Origin: Pedobacter sp. SYP-B3415
Lineage (GTDB): Bacteria; Bacteroidota; Bacteroidia; Sphingobacteriales; Sphingobacteriaceae
Length of the DNA: 64,000 nt
Direction: 5' to 3'
Assembly: GCF_004138205.1 (NCBI RefSeq)
Contig: NZ_RXNQ01000007.1
Location: forward strand, 54,201 to 118,200
Part shown: positions 50,302 to 59,764 of the stretch, piece after piece
How positions within the stretch are numbered: the first letter of the stretch is position 1
Layout of the letters: each line of letters opens with the position of its first letter
The notes under the pieces: generated by a model
What the model was told of the DNA's origin: nothing
What the model saw: the letters and a program-made list of their open reading frames with translations, nothing else
Database searches by the model: none
Program-made: the position numbers and the translations under genes

Positions 50302-51560
50302 ACCTTCTTTTAAAAAACGTTATCATAACCGAACCCGGCAACAGTCACAACGGGCAGCAAGCAGATCTGCGCATTGAAAACGGAATAATCGCCGAAATCG
50401 GCAGCGGGCTGGTTGCCGGAAACAATGAGCAGGAGATAGACGGAGCCGGGGCGTACCTTTCGCCGGGATTTTTTGACCTGAACGCGGCTGCAGGCGATCC
50501 GGGTTTTGAAACCCGCGAAGACACAGACAGTCTGGTGGCGGCTGCCCGGGCCGGAGGTTTTACCGGCGTGGCGCTTATGCCACATACCAGTCCGGTGGTG
50601 CAATCCAAGTCGCAGGTACAGTACATCCTCAATAAGACGAAGGGGGCGGTGACTGATATTTTTCCGGTAGGCGCCCTAAGCCTGGAGCGGGAAGGCAAAG
50701 AACTGGCCGAGCTGTATGATATGCGTCTTGCAGGGGCCATTGCGTTTTCAGACGGCGACCGTCCCGTAAAAGACGATGGTTTTATGAGCCGTGCGCTTCA
50801 ATACCTTAAAGGCTTTGATGGCTTGCTGATGGTTTACCCGGAGAATGGGTCCATCGCCGGTAAGGCAAAAATAAATGAAAGTGCGAACAGTGTGTTACTG
50901 GGCATGAAAGGACTTCCGGCGCTTGCCGAAGAAATGCAAATTGCACGCGATATCTTTTTGGCCCGCTATAACGATGCGCGTGTACACATCAGCACCGTAT
51001 CAACAGCCGGTTCGGTAGAATTGATCCGCAAGGCAAAACAGGACGGGGTTCGTATCACCTGTGATGTTGCGGCCCATCATCTGAGCATGACCGAAGATCT
51101 CCTGGCCGAATTTGACAGCCATTATAAAGTAAAGCCGCCCCTGCGTGGTCAGGCTGATGTCGAAGCGCTGCTTGCCGGTCTGAAAGACGGAACAATAGAT
51201 GCGGTATGTTCACAACACCGGCCTGAAGAAACGGAGTTTAAAAACGTAGAGTTCGAAATAGCTCATTATGGCATCATTGCGCTGCAAACGGTTCTTCCGC
51301 TGCTGGTAAAGGCCGGACTGAAGGCCGAAGAAATTGTACGCTGTCTGGCTATAGGTCCGCGGAACGTGCTTGGCCTCGACGTTCCCGCTATTGCCGCCGG
51401 AACAAAAGCCAGTCTTACCCTGTTCAATACAACAGAAAAGTGGACCTATAACGAAGACAACAATTATTCGCTGTCTGTTAACTCGCCGTTGCTTGGACAG
51501 GAGCTTCAGGGCAGGGTTCAACTAGTTATCAACAACAATCAGCTTTATAGCAATGGATAA
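50298..51560 (+). CDS. Dihydroorotase-like protein, predicted catalytically dead
   Basis: A 420-residue amidohydrolase-fold protein of the PyrC family, with PGFFDLNAAAGDPGFETRED replacing the metal-binding DxHxH segment (D60-L-N-A-A). The expected HICHVST is HISTVST (second His lost) and the catalytic ATDHAPH is CSQHRPE (Asp lost). So metal binding and catalysis should be absent. Non-catalytic dihydroorotases that scaffold aspartate transcarbamoylase are known in other bacteria (Pseudomonas), a possible role here. Overlaps the BatA-like gene by 4 nt and the next gene by 8 nt. Confidence 0.88.
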   Translation: MNLLLKNVIITEPGNSHNGQQADLRIENGIIAEIGSGLVAGNNEQEIDGAGAYLSPGFFDLNAAAGDPGFETREDTDSLVAAARAGGFTGVALMPHTSPVVQSKSQVQYILNKTKGAVTDIFPVGALSLEREGKELAELYDMRLAGAIAFSDGDRPVKDDGFMSRALQYLKGFDGLLMVYPENGSIAGKAKINESANSVLLGMKGLPALAEEMQIARDIFLARYNDARVHISTVSTAGSVELIRKAKQDGVRITCDVAAHHLSMTEDLLAEFDSHYKVKPPLRGQADVEALLAGLKDGTIDAVCSQHRPEETEFKNVEFEIAHYGIIALQTVLPLLVKAGLKAEEIVRCLAIGPRNVLGLDVPAIAAGTKASLTLFNTTEKWTYNEDNNYSLSVNSPLLGQELQGRVQLVINNNQLYSNG

Positions 51561-52221
51561 TAAGATTAAAACAACACTGGCAGCGAGCCTGAACAGATTC
51601 GCTACCGTAGAAGGTGCTGCGCCGGGAAACCTGGAAGCCGAATTGACGACAGTATTCTCGGGAGACGAGGGTTTTCTTGAAAAAACCGAAAAGTTTGACG
51701 CCGTTTTTGACGAGCACCCACGCTTCGAGGCCTTAAGGGAAGTATTCTTCGACCTGCTGATGGTCAACTTTTTTGCCAGCGATGTGCAAAAGCTTGAAGA
51801 TGATTACCTGGAAAGTGACGAGTGGGCTGCCATCGAAGAGGAAACCATTGAGCGCGGCACAGAATTACTTAACCTTCTGCTATATATAAGGGAATGCCAG
51901 GATGAGGGCATCAGTCCCGAACTTGACGACTTTCTTAAAGAATTCCTGCTCGTGGAAGATGACGAGTTTCAGGACGAATTTGCGATTTACGAAAGCCTGA
52001 TCAGTAACCAGGAACTTGTAGAGACCAATATCCGGCAAATCTGTGAAGCTGCTGAAAAAGTAGACAAGGGTGAAGAGCTGGAGGAGCTGTTTGTGCCCTT
52101 TCTGACATTCTTCCAAAATCCGCACGGCGGAGAAGAAGCCCTGGCAGAACTGGCAAGCCACAGCAGGAACAGCGGGTTCGAAACCGCGGTTTATGCCTTG
52201 CTTATCACTTATAACCGTTAA
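51553..52221 (+). CDS. Acidic helical protein, unknown function
   Basis: A 222-residue soluble protein, rich in Glu, Asp and Leu, predicted all-helical, without recognised motifs or signal peptide. Its ATG overlaps the end of the dihydroorotase-like gene (ATGGATAA) and it precedes the DUF4199 gene by 20 nt, so it is an operon member. I do not recognise the family. Confidence 0.72.
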   Translation: MDNKIKTTLAASLNRFATVEGAAPGNLEAELTTVFSGDEGFLEKTEKFDAVFDEHPRFEALREVFFDLLMVNFFASDVQKLEDDYLESDEWAAIEEETIERGTELLNLLLYIRECQDEGISPELDDFLKEFLLVEDDEFQDEFAIYESLISNQELVETNIRQICEAAEKVDKGEELEELFVPFLTFFQNPHGGEEALAELASHSRNSGFETAVYALLITYNR

Positions 52222-52241
52222 CCACTCAACCAAACCATACT

Positions 52242-52811
52242 ATGGAACAGAAAATCATCGAATCTGAAAAAAAACCAACTCAGCTGGCCCTGCAGGTTGC
52301 TGTTATCTATGCGATCTATTCCCTCATCCTGCTGTACGTATTTAAAGCATTAGGAATTGACACACAAGACAAAAACCTCGCTATAGGTCATAAGGTGCTG
52401 AGCACGCTGCTTACGTATGTGCCGTTTATCCTGGCTATTTTTTACACCCAATGGAAACACAAGTCTGAGCTTGGCGGCTTTATGACCTTTGGCCGGGCAT
52501 TTTCTGCAGGCTTCAGAATGGCACTGCTGGCTGGTTTGTTCCAGGCTATCCTGATGGTGCTTTATTATAAATTGCTCGATCCCGGTGCTATGGATCAAAT
52601 CATTGAAACAGCACGCGCAAACGCGAAAACCGAGCAGGAAGAGCAGGAGGTGGAAATGGTGAGTAAGTACATGATCTGGATGATTGCTTTCGGAGTTATT
52701 CTCTTCCTTGCATTTTTTGGTACGATCATCAGCCTGATCGGTGCGGCTATCTTCAAAAAGGAGCGCCCGGTATATATCGACACGCAAAACAACCGCATTG
52801 TTGAAGGCTGA
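52242..52811 (+). CDS. DUF4199 family membrane protein
   Basis: A 189-residue protein with four transmembrane segments (about 16-36, 52-70, 88-108, 143-165) and a charged loop (about 110-140, AKTEQEEQEVEM). The pattern ALQVAVIYAIYSLILL...GGFMTFGRAFSAGFRMALLAGL fits DUF4199 proteins of Bacteroidota, which commonly precede a glycosyltransferase 2 gene as here. Function unknown. Confidence 0.85.
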   Translation: MEQKIIESEKKPTQLALQVAVIYAIYSLILLYVFKALGIDTQDKNLAIGHKVLSTLLTYVPFILAIFYTQWKHKSELGGFMTFGRAFSAGFRMALLAGLFQAILMVLYYKLLDPGAMDQIIETARANAKTEQEEQEVEMVSKYMIWMIAFGVILFLAFFGTIISLIGAAIFKKERPVYIDTQNNRIVEG

Positions 52812-52867
52812 GCCGGCTGCATACCACGAATCAAAAATTTTAACGATCTTCGCGCCAAAAGAAATAT

Positions 52868-52900
52868 ACTGTTTACAGGGACGTTCCTGTAAACAGTTTT
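52868..52900 (+). terminator. Terminator between the DUF4199 and glycosyltransferase genes
   Basis: A perfect 12-bp stem ACTGTTTACAGG / CCTGTAAACAGT with a 6-nt loop and TTT tail. It ends immediately before the first in-frame ATG (52901), so the glycosyltransferase either needs read-through or a start at 52910. Confidence 0.75.
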
Positions 52901-52909
52901 ATGTATAAA

Positions 52910-53863
52910 ATGGATATATCTGTCGTCATACCGCTCTTTAATGAAGATGAGTCGCTGCCCGAACTTGTTGCCTGGATAGACCAGGTTATGCTGGCTAATC
53001 AGTTCAGTTATGAGGTTTTGCTTATAGATGACGGCAGTACAGACCGGAGCTGGGAGGTGATCGGCGAACTGAAGGCAACGTATCCTTCGGTGAAAGGCAT
53101 TAAATTCAGGCGGAATTACGGCAAATCGGCGGCACTCAATGTAGGTTTCGCTGCCTGCCAGGGTGATGTAGTAATCACCATGGATGCTGATCTGCAGGAT
53201 AGCCCGGACGAGATTCCCGAACTTTACAGGCGCATTCGCGAGGAGAAGTTCGACATCGTGTCAGGCTGGAAAAAGAAACGGTATGATCCTATAACCAAGA
53301 CCATTCCGACGAAACTTTTTAATGCGGCCACACGTGGCATGAGCGGAATCAGGCTGAATGACTTTAACTGCGGCCTCAAGGCTTACCGGAGCGATGTGAT
53401 CAAAACCATCGAAGTATACGGCGAAATGCACCGGTATATACCGGTTATCGCTAAGTGGGCCGGTTTCAGCCGTATCGGCGAACAGGTGGTTGAACACCGG
53501 GCCCGGAAATACGGCACGACAAAATTTGGCTTCAGCCGGTTTATTAACGGTTTCCTTGATCTCCTGTCTATCTTTTTCGTAGGGAAATTCGGCAAGCGCC
53601 CTATGCACTTTTTTGGTACCCTGGGTGTATTGAGCTTTTTTATCGGTGTCACCATGTCGCTGTGGATCATCGGCGAAAAGCTGTACCATCTTTCAGCGCA
53701 CATTAGTTACAAACGGGACATCACAGACCAGCCGCTTTTTTATATCGCGCTGGTAGCAATCGTTGTCGGTTCGCAGCTTTTTCTGACCGGCTTTATCGCC
53801 GAGCTGGTTTCCCGGAATGCGCCTGAACGAAACGAATACCTGATCGAGACCACGATCGATTAA
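52910..53863 (+). CDS. Family 2 glycosyltransferase, polyprenyl-phosphate type
   Basis: A 317-residue enzyme transferring a sugar to undecaprenyl phosphate. Seen: GT2 fold with ISVVIPLFNEDESLPEL, DDGSTDRSW, the DxD-type MDADLQD (about residue 90), then two C-terminal membrane helices (about 225-250, 270-295) as in GtrB/DPM1-like proteins. I prefer ATG 52910 because 52901 lies on the terminator tail. The next glycosyltransferase follows 17 nt later. Confidence 0.9.
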   Translation: MDISVVIPLFNEDESLPELVAWIDQVMLANQFSYEVLLIDDGSTDRSWEVIGELKATYPSVKGIKFRRNYGKSAALNVGFAACQGDVVITMDADLQDSPDEIPELYRRIREEKFDIVSGWKKKRYDPITKTIPTKLFNAATRGMSGIRLNDFNCGLKAYRSDVIKTIEVYGEMHRYIPVIAKWAGFSRIGEQVVEHRARKYGTTKFGFSRFINGFLDLLSIFFVGKFGKRPMHFFGTLGVLSFFIGVTMSLWIIGEKLYHLSAHISYKRDITDQPLFYIALVAIVVGSQLFLTGFIAELVSRNAPERNEYLIETTID

Positions 53864-53880
53864 TCCTTATACAAGCAGCC

Positions 53881-54849
53881 GTGTTCTTTTCGATCATCAT
53901 TCCGCTCTACAACCGTCCGCAGGAAATCAAAGAACTGCTGTACACGCTGACCAGGCAAACGTATATGCAGTTTGAGGTGCTTGTTATCGAAGATGGCTCA
54001 ACGCATGACGCCCGTGAGATTGTGGAGGGATATGCAAGTCAGCTGGACATCCGGTATTTTTATAAACCGAACGAAGGGCAGGGCTTCACGCGGAATTTTG
54101 GCTTCCGCGAAGCAAAGGGCGATTACTTTATCATTTTCGACTCAGACTGCCTGATCCCAAAACAGTACCTTGAAAAGGTACGTAACTATCTTTTTGAACA
54201 CGACCTGGACGCCTTCGGCGGTCCGGATGCAGCACATAAGAGTTTTACACCCGTTCAGAAGGCGATCAGTTACGCCATGACCTCGCCGTTTACAACAGGC
54301 GGTATCAGAGGCAATAAAAAACACATCGGCCAGTTTCATCCGCGCAGTTTTAATATGGGGCTTAGTCGCGAAGTATGGGAGAAAACCGGCGGCTTCATTT
54401 TAACGAGGCTTGGAGAAGATATCGAGTACAGCATCCGTATCCAGCAAAATGGTTTTAAGATAGGGCTGATTCCCGAAGCGCATGTTTACCACAAGCGGCG
54501 CACAAGCTTCGGGCAGTTTTATAAACAACTGCATTTCTTTGGCCGGGCAAGGATCAATATCTACAAACATTTCCCCGGCGAACTTAAGGCGGTACATTTT
54601 TTTCCGGCTGTTTTTACGCTGGGCCTGGCCGGGGTACTGGTGCTGCATGGCATCTACCTGCCGCTTGCCCTTGCCGGCGATATCGTATTTGGTATTTATT
54701 TTTTGTTGATATTTTTTCACGCCCTGCTGCAAAATAAATCGTTAAAAGTTGCATTTTTGAGCGTAATCGCGGCCTTTACACAACTGGTCGCCTATGGTCT
54801 TGGTTTTATTCAGGACTTTTTCAAAAGAGTTGTGTTTAAACAATCATGA
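53881..54849 (+). CDS. Family 2 glycosyltransferase, membrane-attached
   Basis: A 322-residue GT2 enzyme starting with GTG. Seen: FSIIIPLYNRPQEIKELLYTLTRQTY, VLVIEDGSTHDA, and the DxD region IIFDSDCLIP, then a longer acceptor region (FNMGLSREVWEKTGGF, GEDIEYSIRIQQNGF) and two or three C-terminal helices. Acceptor unknown. Its TGA overlaps the start of the next gene by 4 nt (ATGA). Confidence 0.88.
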   Translation: MFFSIIIPLYNRPQEIKELLYTLTRQTYMQFEVLVIEDGSTHDAREIVEGYASQLDIRYFYKPNEGQGFTRNFGFREAKGDYFIIFDSDCLIPKQYLEKVRNYLFEHDLDAFGGPDAAHKSFTPVQKAISYAMTSPFTTGGIRGNKKHIGQFHPRSFNMGLSREVWEKTGGFILTRLGEDIEYSIRIQQNGFKIGLIPEAHVYHKRRTSFGQFYKQLHFFGRARINIYKHFPGELKAVHFFPAVFTLGLAGVLVLHGIYLPLALAGDIVFGIYFLLIFFHALLQNKSLKVAFLSVIAAFTQLVAYGLGFIQDFFKRVVFKQS

Positions 54850-55661
54850 TAGAGTTTTTAAAGGAAAGCACATTCGCAGTTAATGAAGTAATTCAGCGCG
54901 CCTGGGGAATTACAAAAAAACATTACCTGTCTATTGCCACGCTGTGTTTTCTGATGTTCCTTACGTCGAGTGCGAGCAGCCTGATGGCTTTTTTTCTGAA
55001 TGAAGTGAGCCGGCCGCTGAGCATCCTGATGGTTTTTTTGTTTATCCTGATGTACTTTACGATCAACCTTTCCATGCTGCGGTACATTTTTCATCTGCTG
55101 GACAATGAGGATAACGATGTTACGATTGTAGGCACCATTCCCACCAAGCTGCAGATTGTCAGGTTTCTGATTGCCACGCTTTATTTCATGATGTGTATCA
55201 TCGGCGTTTACCTGCTTGTTACACTGGTGCCCTTCCCAATCATATTTCTGCTGATCAAAACGCACGTCATCACGACACAAAAAACCATTCATCTGATCTC
55301 CGGCATCTTTATCTCGATCGGAATCCTGGCTATTTTTATAACCTGGCTGCGTATTTCATTTTTCCCGTTTTTTATTCTGGACAAGGGAGCCCAGCCGTTT
55401 GAATCAATCAAACTCAGCCTGGCAACAACAAAAGGTAACTTTACAAAGATCCTGCTCTTGCTGTTGGTGCTTGGTGGTTTCCAGCTGTTGTACCTGGCCT
55501 TCAGTTACCTGCACTGGCCCATTGTTTCATTTATCATCAATGTGCTCAGCTCATTTATCATAGTGCCTTTATCGGCGGTCTCCCTCACGGTTGCCTATCG
55601 CAAAATGATGCAGGAATACAAGGGCGATGCCCAACCCGATATCTTGCACAACATTGTTTAA
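54846..55661 (+). CDS. Polytopic membrane protein, unknown function
   Basis: A 271-residue protein with six hydrophobic segments and an amphipathic N-terminus (FAVNEVIQRAWGITKKHYLSIA). The layout resembles the YciC/DUF975-like membrane family, but I cannot assign it. It is coupled (ATGA) to the second glycosyltransferase, and separated from the GH3 gene by 56 nt. Confidence 0.75.
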   Translation: MIEFLKESTFAVNEVIQRAWGITKKHYLSIATLCFLMFLTSSASSLMAFFLNEVSRPLSILMVFLFILMYFTINLSMLRYIFHLLDNEDNDVTIVGTIPTKLQIVRFLIATLYFMMCIIGVYLLVTLVPFPIIFLLIKTHVITTQKTIHLISGIFISIGILAIFITWLRISFFPFFILDKGAQPFESIKLSLATTKGNFTKILLLLLVLGGFQLLYLAFSYLHWPIVSFIINVLSSFIIVPLSAVSLTVAYRKMMQEYKGDAQPDILHNIV

Positions 55662-55717
55662 GGAACGTTGTTTAGCTACCTGCGGGGTTTTCTCCGTTTG
55701 ATTTTTTTATCGCCGAC

Positions 55718-57217
55718 ATGGGAATAAAAGCAAGTTTAAGCAAGCCGCTCGCCGCCTTCGTGGTAAGGGGCATCAATAAATGGAAGAAGAATGCAGTTGC
55801 TGCACAGGAACGTACGCTTGCCAAACTGATTGAGAAAGCAAAACATACGGCATTTGGACGCGATCATGATTTTGCGTCTATTCATAAGCATGCAGACTTC
55901 CGGGTACGGGTACCCATACGCGACTACGAACAGCTGAGGCCCTATATAGACCGTGTGGTAAATGGCGAGCGCGACGTGACCTGGCCGGGAAAACCGCTGT
56001 ACTTTGCAAAAACTTCAGGTACAACATCGGGTGTAAAATACATTCCCATATCAAAGGAATCGATGCCCGAGCATATCAAAGCTGCACGAAATGCCTTACT
56101 TACCTATATTAACGAAACGGGGAAGGCCGACTTTGTTAACGGAAAAATGATCTTTCTGCAGGGCAGTCCGGAGATGACCGAAAAACATGGCATTTCTGTA
56201 GGCCGCCTGTCAGGCATCGTTGCGCACCATGTGCCAGGATACCTGCAGCGAAACCGCCTGCCATCATACCAGACCAATTGTATTGAAGACTGGGAGGAGA
56301 AGGTAGACGCCATCGTTAAGGAAACGCTGCATGAGGACATGACGCTGATTTCAGGCATACCGCCCTGGGTGCAGATGTATTTTGACCGGTTGACTGCTGT
56401 CTCCGGCGGAAAGCCAATCAAAGACATTTTTCCCAATTTCAGCCTGTTTGTATACGGCGGCGTAAATTTTGAGCCCTACCGGGCGAAGATTGAAGCGAGC
56501 ATCGGGCGTCGTGTGGATTCGATAGAAACGTACCCTGCCTCTGAAGGGTTTATTGCTTACCAGGACTCACAGACCGAGAAAGGGCTGCTGTTGCTGGCCG
56601 ATGCCGGGATCTTTTATGAGTTTATCCCTGCCGCAAATTATTATGATGAAAACCCGCCGCGTTTAAGCCTTGCCGACGTAGAACTGGATGTAAATTATGC
56701 GCTTATTCTGAATACCTCGGCGGGTTTGTGGGGATACAGCATTGGCGATACGGTTAAGTTCGTTTCAAAAGACCCTTATCGCATTGTGGTAACGGGTCGG
56801 ATTAAACATTTCATATCCGCCTTTGGCGAACACGTGATCGGGGAGGAGGTTGAGCAGGCGCTGCTGAGCGTAGCAGCTGAAGAACAGGTTGGCATTACCG
56901 AGTTTACGGTAGCTCCGCAGGTTAATCCGCCGGCAGGCGAACTTCCTTACCATGAATGGTTTGTTGAATTTTCCGTTCCGCCCGCCAATCCTGAGGCTTT
57001 TGCCAAAAAGGTAGACGAGGCGCTTCAAAAGAAAAATATTTACTATTTTGACCTGATTGACGGCAGGATTTTGCGTCCGCTGGTCATGCGCAGCCTGGCC
57101 AAAGATGCGTTTGTAGGTTACATGAAGCAGGAAGGGAAACTGGGGGGCCAGAATAAGGTTCCCAGGTTAAGCAATGACAGAAAAATTGCCGATGCACTTT
57201 CAGGCTGGATGCTGTAA
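55718..57217 (+). CDS. GH3-family acyl-acid-amido synthetase-like protein
   Basis: A 499-residue member of the GH3 (auxin-responsive) adenylating family, related to acyl-AMP-forming enzymes. Seen: phosphate-binding FAKTSGTTSGVKYIPIS (P-loop type), the middle ETYPASEGFIAYQDS (adenosine-binding YxxSE-like), and the C-terminal GDTVKFVSKDPYRIVVTGRIKHFISAFGEHV. Bacterial members are poorly characterised; the plant ones conjugate amino acids to acids. Substrate unknown. dxr follows 17 nt later. Confidence 0.9.
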   Translation: MGIKASLSKPLAAFVVRGINKWKKNAVAAQERTLAKLIEKAKHTAFGRDHDFASIHKHADFRVRVPIRDYEQLRPYIDRVVNGERDVTWPGKPLYFAKTSGTTSGVKYIPISKESMPEHIKAARNALLTYINETGKADFVNGKMIFLQGSPEMTEKHGISVGRLSGIVAHHVPGYLQRNRLPSYQTNCIEDWEEKVDAIVKETLHEDMTLISGIPPWVQMYFDRLTAVSGGKPIKDIFPNFSLFVYGGVNFEPYRAKIEASIGRRVDSIETYPASEGFIAYQDSQTEKGLLLLADAGIFYEFIPAANYYDENPPRLSLADVELDVNYALILNTSAGLWGYSIGDTVKFVSKDPYRIVVTGRIKHFISAFGEHVIGEEVEQALLSVAAEEQVGITEFTVAPQVNPPAGELPYHEWFVEFSVPPANPEAFAKKVDEALQKKNIYYFDLIDGRILRPLVMRSLAKDAFVGYMKQEGKLGGQNKVPRLSNDRKIADALSGWML

Positions 57218-57234
57218 ATTATAACTGACAAGAA

Positions 57235-58407
57235 TTGAAGAACATTGCAATATTAGGTGCCACAGGATCGATTGGAAAGCAGGCGCTGGAGGTGGTACGC
57301 AGCAATCCGGAACGTTTCAACGTTCAGGTGCTGACTGCGCAAAACAATGCTACCCTGTTGCTTGAGCAGGCACTGGAATTTAAGCCTGGGCTGGTTGTAA
57401 TTGGCAACGAGTCGCTGTATGGACAGCTGCGGGCAGATCTTTCTGGTACAGGTATCCAGGTGCTTTGCGGCGAAGAAGCCTTGTCTGAGGCGGCTGCGTG
57501 GCCGGGAACAGATATCGTACTAACTGCCCTGGTAGGGGCGGCGGGCTTAAAACCCACAATTGCGGCGATACAAGCGGGGAAGGATATAGCCCTTGCCAAC
57601 AAAGAAACACTCGTGGTTGCGGGCGAAATTGTTACCGCACTTGCTTCCAAACACGGCGTCAACATCCTGCCGGTAGACTCAGAGCACTCCGCTATTTTTC
57701 AATGCCTGAGCGGCGAAACCGGCAATGAGATCGAAAAGATCATTTTAACAGCTTCCGGCGGCCCATTTCGCGGGCGGAGCAGGGACTTTCTGGCTACCGT
57801 TACGCGCGACGAGGCTTTGCGCCACCCTAATTGGGTCATGGGTGCCAAGATCACCATTGACTCGGCCTCGCTAATGAACAAGGGGCTTGAAGTCATTGAA
57901 GCAAGCTGGCTGTTTGGGCTGACTGCCGGGCAGATCGAAGTGATCGTTCATCCGCAATCTATCGTCCACTCGCTCGTGCAGTTTAGCGACGGCTCAATCA
58001 AAGCACAGATGGGTCTTCCGGATATGAAGCTGCCGATTCAATATGCGCTGACCTATCCCGAGAGAATAAAAACCGATTTCCCGCGTTTCAATTTTTTCGA
58101 CTACCCGGAACTGAGTTTCAGTAAACCCGATATGGATACCTTCCGCAATCTTAAACTGGCCTACCAGGCGCTTCAGACCGGTGGCAATAAGCCCTGCGTG
58201 CTGAATGCCGCAAATGAGGTTGTTGTAGCAGCCTTTCTGGAAAAACGTATTGGCTTCCTGGAAATGAGCGATGTAGTTGAAAGATGCATGGATGACCTGC
58301 CTTTTGTTCAGCAGCCATCACTGTCGAATTATTTAGAAACTGATGAACATACCCGTATCTTTGCCGCAGATTTGGTAACAAAGCAACAGAAGGTACATCT
58401 AATTTAA
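57235..58407 (+). CDS. dxr: 1-deoxy-D-xylulose 5-phosphate reductoisomerase
   Basis: A 390-residue enzyme of the MEP isoprenoid pathway (also called ispC). Seen: NADPH-binding ILGATGSIGKQALEVV, ANKETLVVAGE, PVDSEHSAIFQCL (metal-binding Asp/Glu), TASGGPFRG, HPNWVMGAKITIDSASLMNKGLEVIEA and the catalytic-loop/metal VHPQSIVHS. Start codon is TTG. Co-directional with rseP (21 nt), a frequent neighbour in Bacteroidota. Confidence 0.96.
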   Translation: MKNIAILGATGSIGKQALEVVRSNPERFNVQVLTAQNNATLLLEQALEFKPGLVVIGNESLYGQLRADLSGTGIQVLCGEEALSEAAAWPGTDIVLTALVGAAGLKPTIAAIQAGKDIALANKETLVVAGEIVTALASKHGVNILPVDSEHSAIFQCLSGETGNEIEKIILTASGGPFRGRSRDFLATVTRDEALRHPNWVMGAKITIDSASLMNKGLEVIEASWLFGLTAGQIEVIVHPQSIVHSLVQFSDGSIKAQMGLPDMKLPIQYALTYPERIKTDFPRFNFFDYPELSFSKPDMDTFRNLKLAYQALQTGGNKPCVLNAANEVVVAAFLEKRIGFLEMSDVVERCMDDLPFVQQPSLSNYLETDEHTRIFAADLVTKQQKVHLI

Positions 58408-58428
58408 AAACTATAACAGAAGAAATTT

Positions 58429-59763
58429 ATGAATGGATTGATTATGGCGGGGCAGTTGCTGCTGGGATTATCGATTTTGGTTATCCTGCATGAGCTTGGA
58501 CATTTTCTTGCAGCACGCGCCTTTGGAATCAAGGTCGAAAAGTTTTATCTTTTCTTTGATGCCTGGGGTGTAAAACTGTTCAGTTTTAAAAAAGGCGATG
58601 TGGAGTATGGTATTGGCTGGCTGCCGCTTGGCGGTTACGTCAAGATTGCCGGTATGATCGACGAGTCGATGGATACCGAGCAGATGAAATTACCGCCGCA
58701 GCCCTGGGAGTTCCGTTCTAAACCGGCCTGGCAGCGTCTTATCGTAATGCTTGGCGGTATCATTGTAAACATCATTGTCGGTATCATCATATTCTGGATG
58801 CTGACGTTCAGATACGGGGAAACGTTTATTCCAAACAGTTCGGTGCAGAACGGTATTCATCCGGGAAGCATTGGTAAAGAAGTTGGCCTGAAAGACGGCG
58901 ATAAAGTAATTGCCATTAACGGCAAGAAAGTAATCCGCTTTGAGGAAGTGATCAGTCCGAAAGTACTAATGGGCAATACCACCCTGACGGTGATGCGCGA
59001 CGGTAAGGCCCTCAATATTCGTGTGCCTGACAACATCCTGAATCAGGTTTCTGATCTCGGCCTGGCTGAGTTCATCAGTCCGGACCCGCGTATCAGTACC
59101 CGCATCCGCCAAGTGGCGCCGAATACGCCGGCTGCAAAAGCAGGTGTAAAAGCCGGCGACCGGCTGTTGTCTGTAAACGGCAAACCCGCGCTGTTCCGCG
59201 ATCAGCTTACTGATCAGCTTCAGCTTTCGAAAAACAAGACCGTTCCGCTTGTGGTAGACCGTGCCGGCGAAAGGGTTAACCTGACCGCAAAACTTGACGC
59301 AACGGGTGTCTTTGGCGTTGCATTCAATGTAGACGAGATCAGAACACAAACCCTCAATTACGGATTTCTTGAGTCGCTGCCGATCGGAGCAGACAAGGCA
59401 TGGAAAACGTTCAGCGACAATGCCAAGGGCATCTGGAAAGTTATAACGGGTAAAGTACAGGCACAGAAAGCGTTTTCGGGTCCGGTTGAGATTGCGCGCA
59501 AAATTTATGGCGGCGAATGGATATGGGCAAGATTCTGGGCATCAACCGGGTTTATCTCCATTGCCCTGGCCTTTATGAACCTCCTGCCAATTCCGGCCCT
59601 CGACGGCGGACACGTTGTGTTCCTGCTGATTGAGATGGTTAAGGGCAAACCGGTAAGCGATAAATTCCTGGAGCGTGCGCAGATCGCCGGTTTCGTGATC
59701 CTGCTGTCGCTCATGGTCTTTGTGCTGGGTAATGACATCTTTAAGGCCTTTATGGGCAAATAA
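58429..59763 (+). CDS. rseP: Site-2 protease RseP (RIP metalloprotease)
   Basis: A 444-residue intramembrane zinc protease. Seen: catalytic HELGH (ILHELGHFLAARAFGIKVEKF, about residues 20-24), two PDZ-like domains (about 125-205 and 218-300, KDGDKVIAING, KAGDRLLSVNGKP) and the C-terminal helix NLLPIPALDGGHVVFLL whose Asp completes the metal site. It cleaves anti-sigma factors or remnant signal peptides. 1 nt before hscB. Confidence 0.95.
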   Translation: MNGLIMAGQLLLGLSILVILHELGHFLAARAFGIKVEKFYLFFDAWGVKLFSFKKGDVEYGIGWLPLGGYVKIAGMIDESMDTEQMKLPPQPWEFRSKPAWQRLIVMLGGIIVNIIVGIIIFWMLTFRYGETFIPNSSVQNGIHPGSIGKEVGLKDGDKVIAINGKKVIRFEEVISPKVLMGNTTLTVMRDGKALNIRVPDNILNQVSDLGLAEFISPDPRISTRIRQVAPNTPAAKAGVKAGDRLLSVNGKPALFRDQLTDQLQLSKNKTVPLVVDRAGERVNLTAKLDATGVFGVAFNVDEIRTQTLNYGFLESLPIGADKAWKTFSDNAKGIWKVITGKVQAQKAFSGPVEIARKIYGGEWIWARFWASTGFISIALAFMNLLPIPALDGGHVVFLLIEMVKGKPVSDKFLERAQIAGFVILLSLMVFVLGNDIFKAFMGK

Positions 59764-59764
59764 C

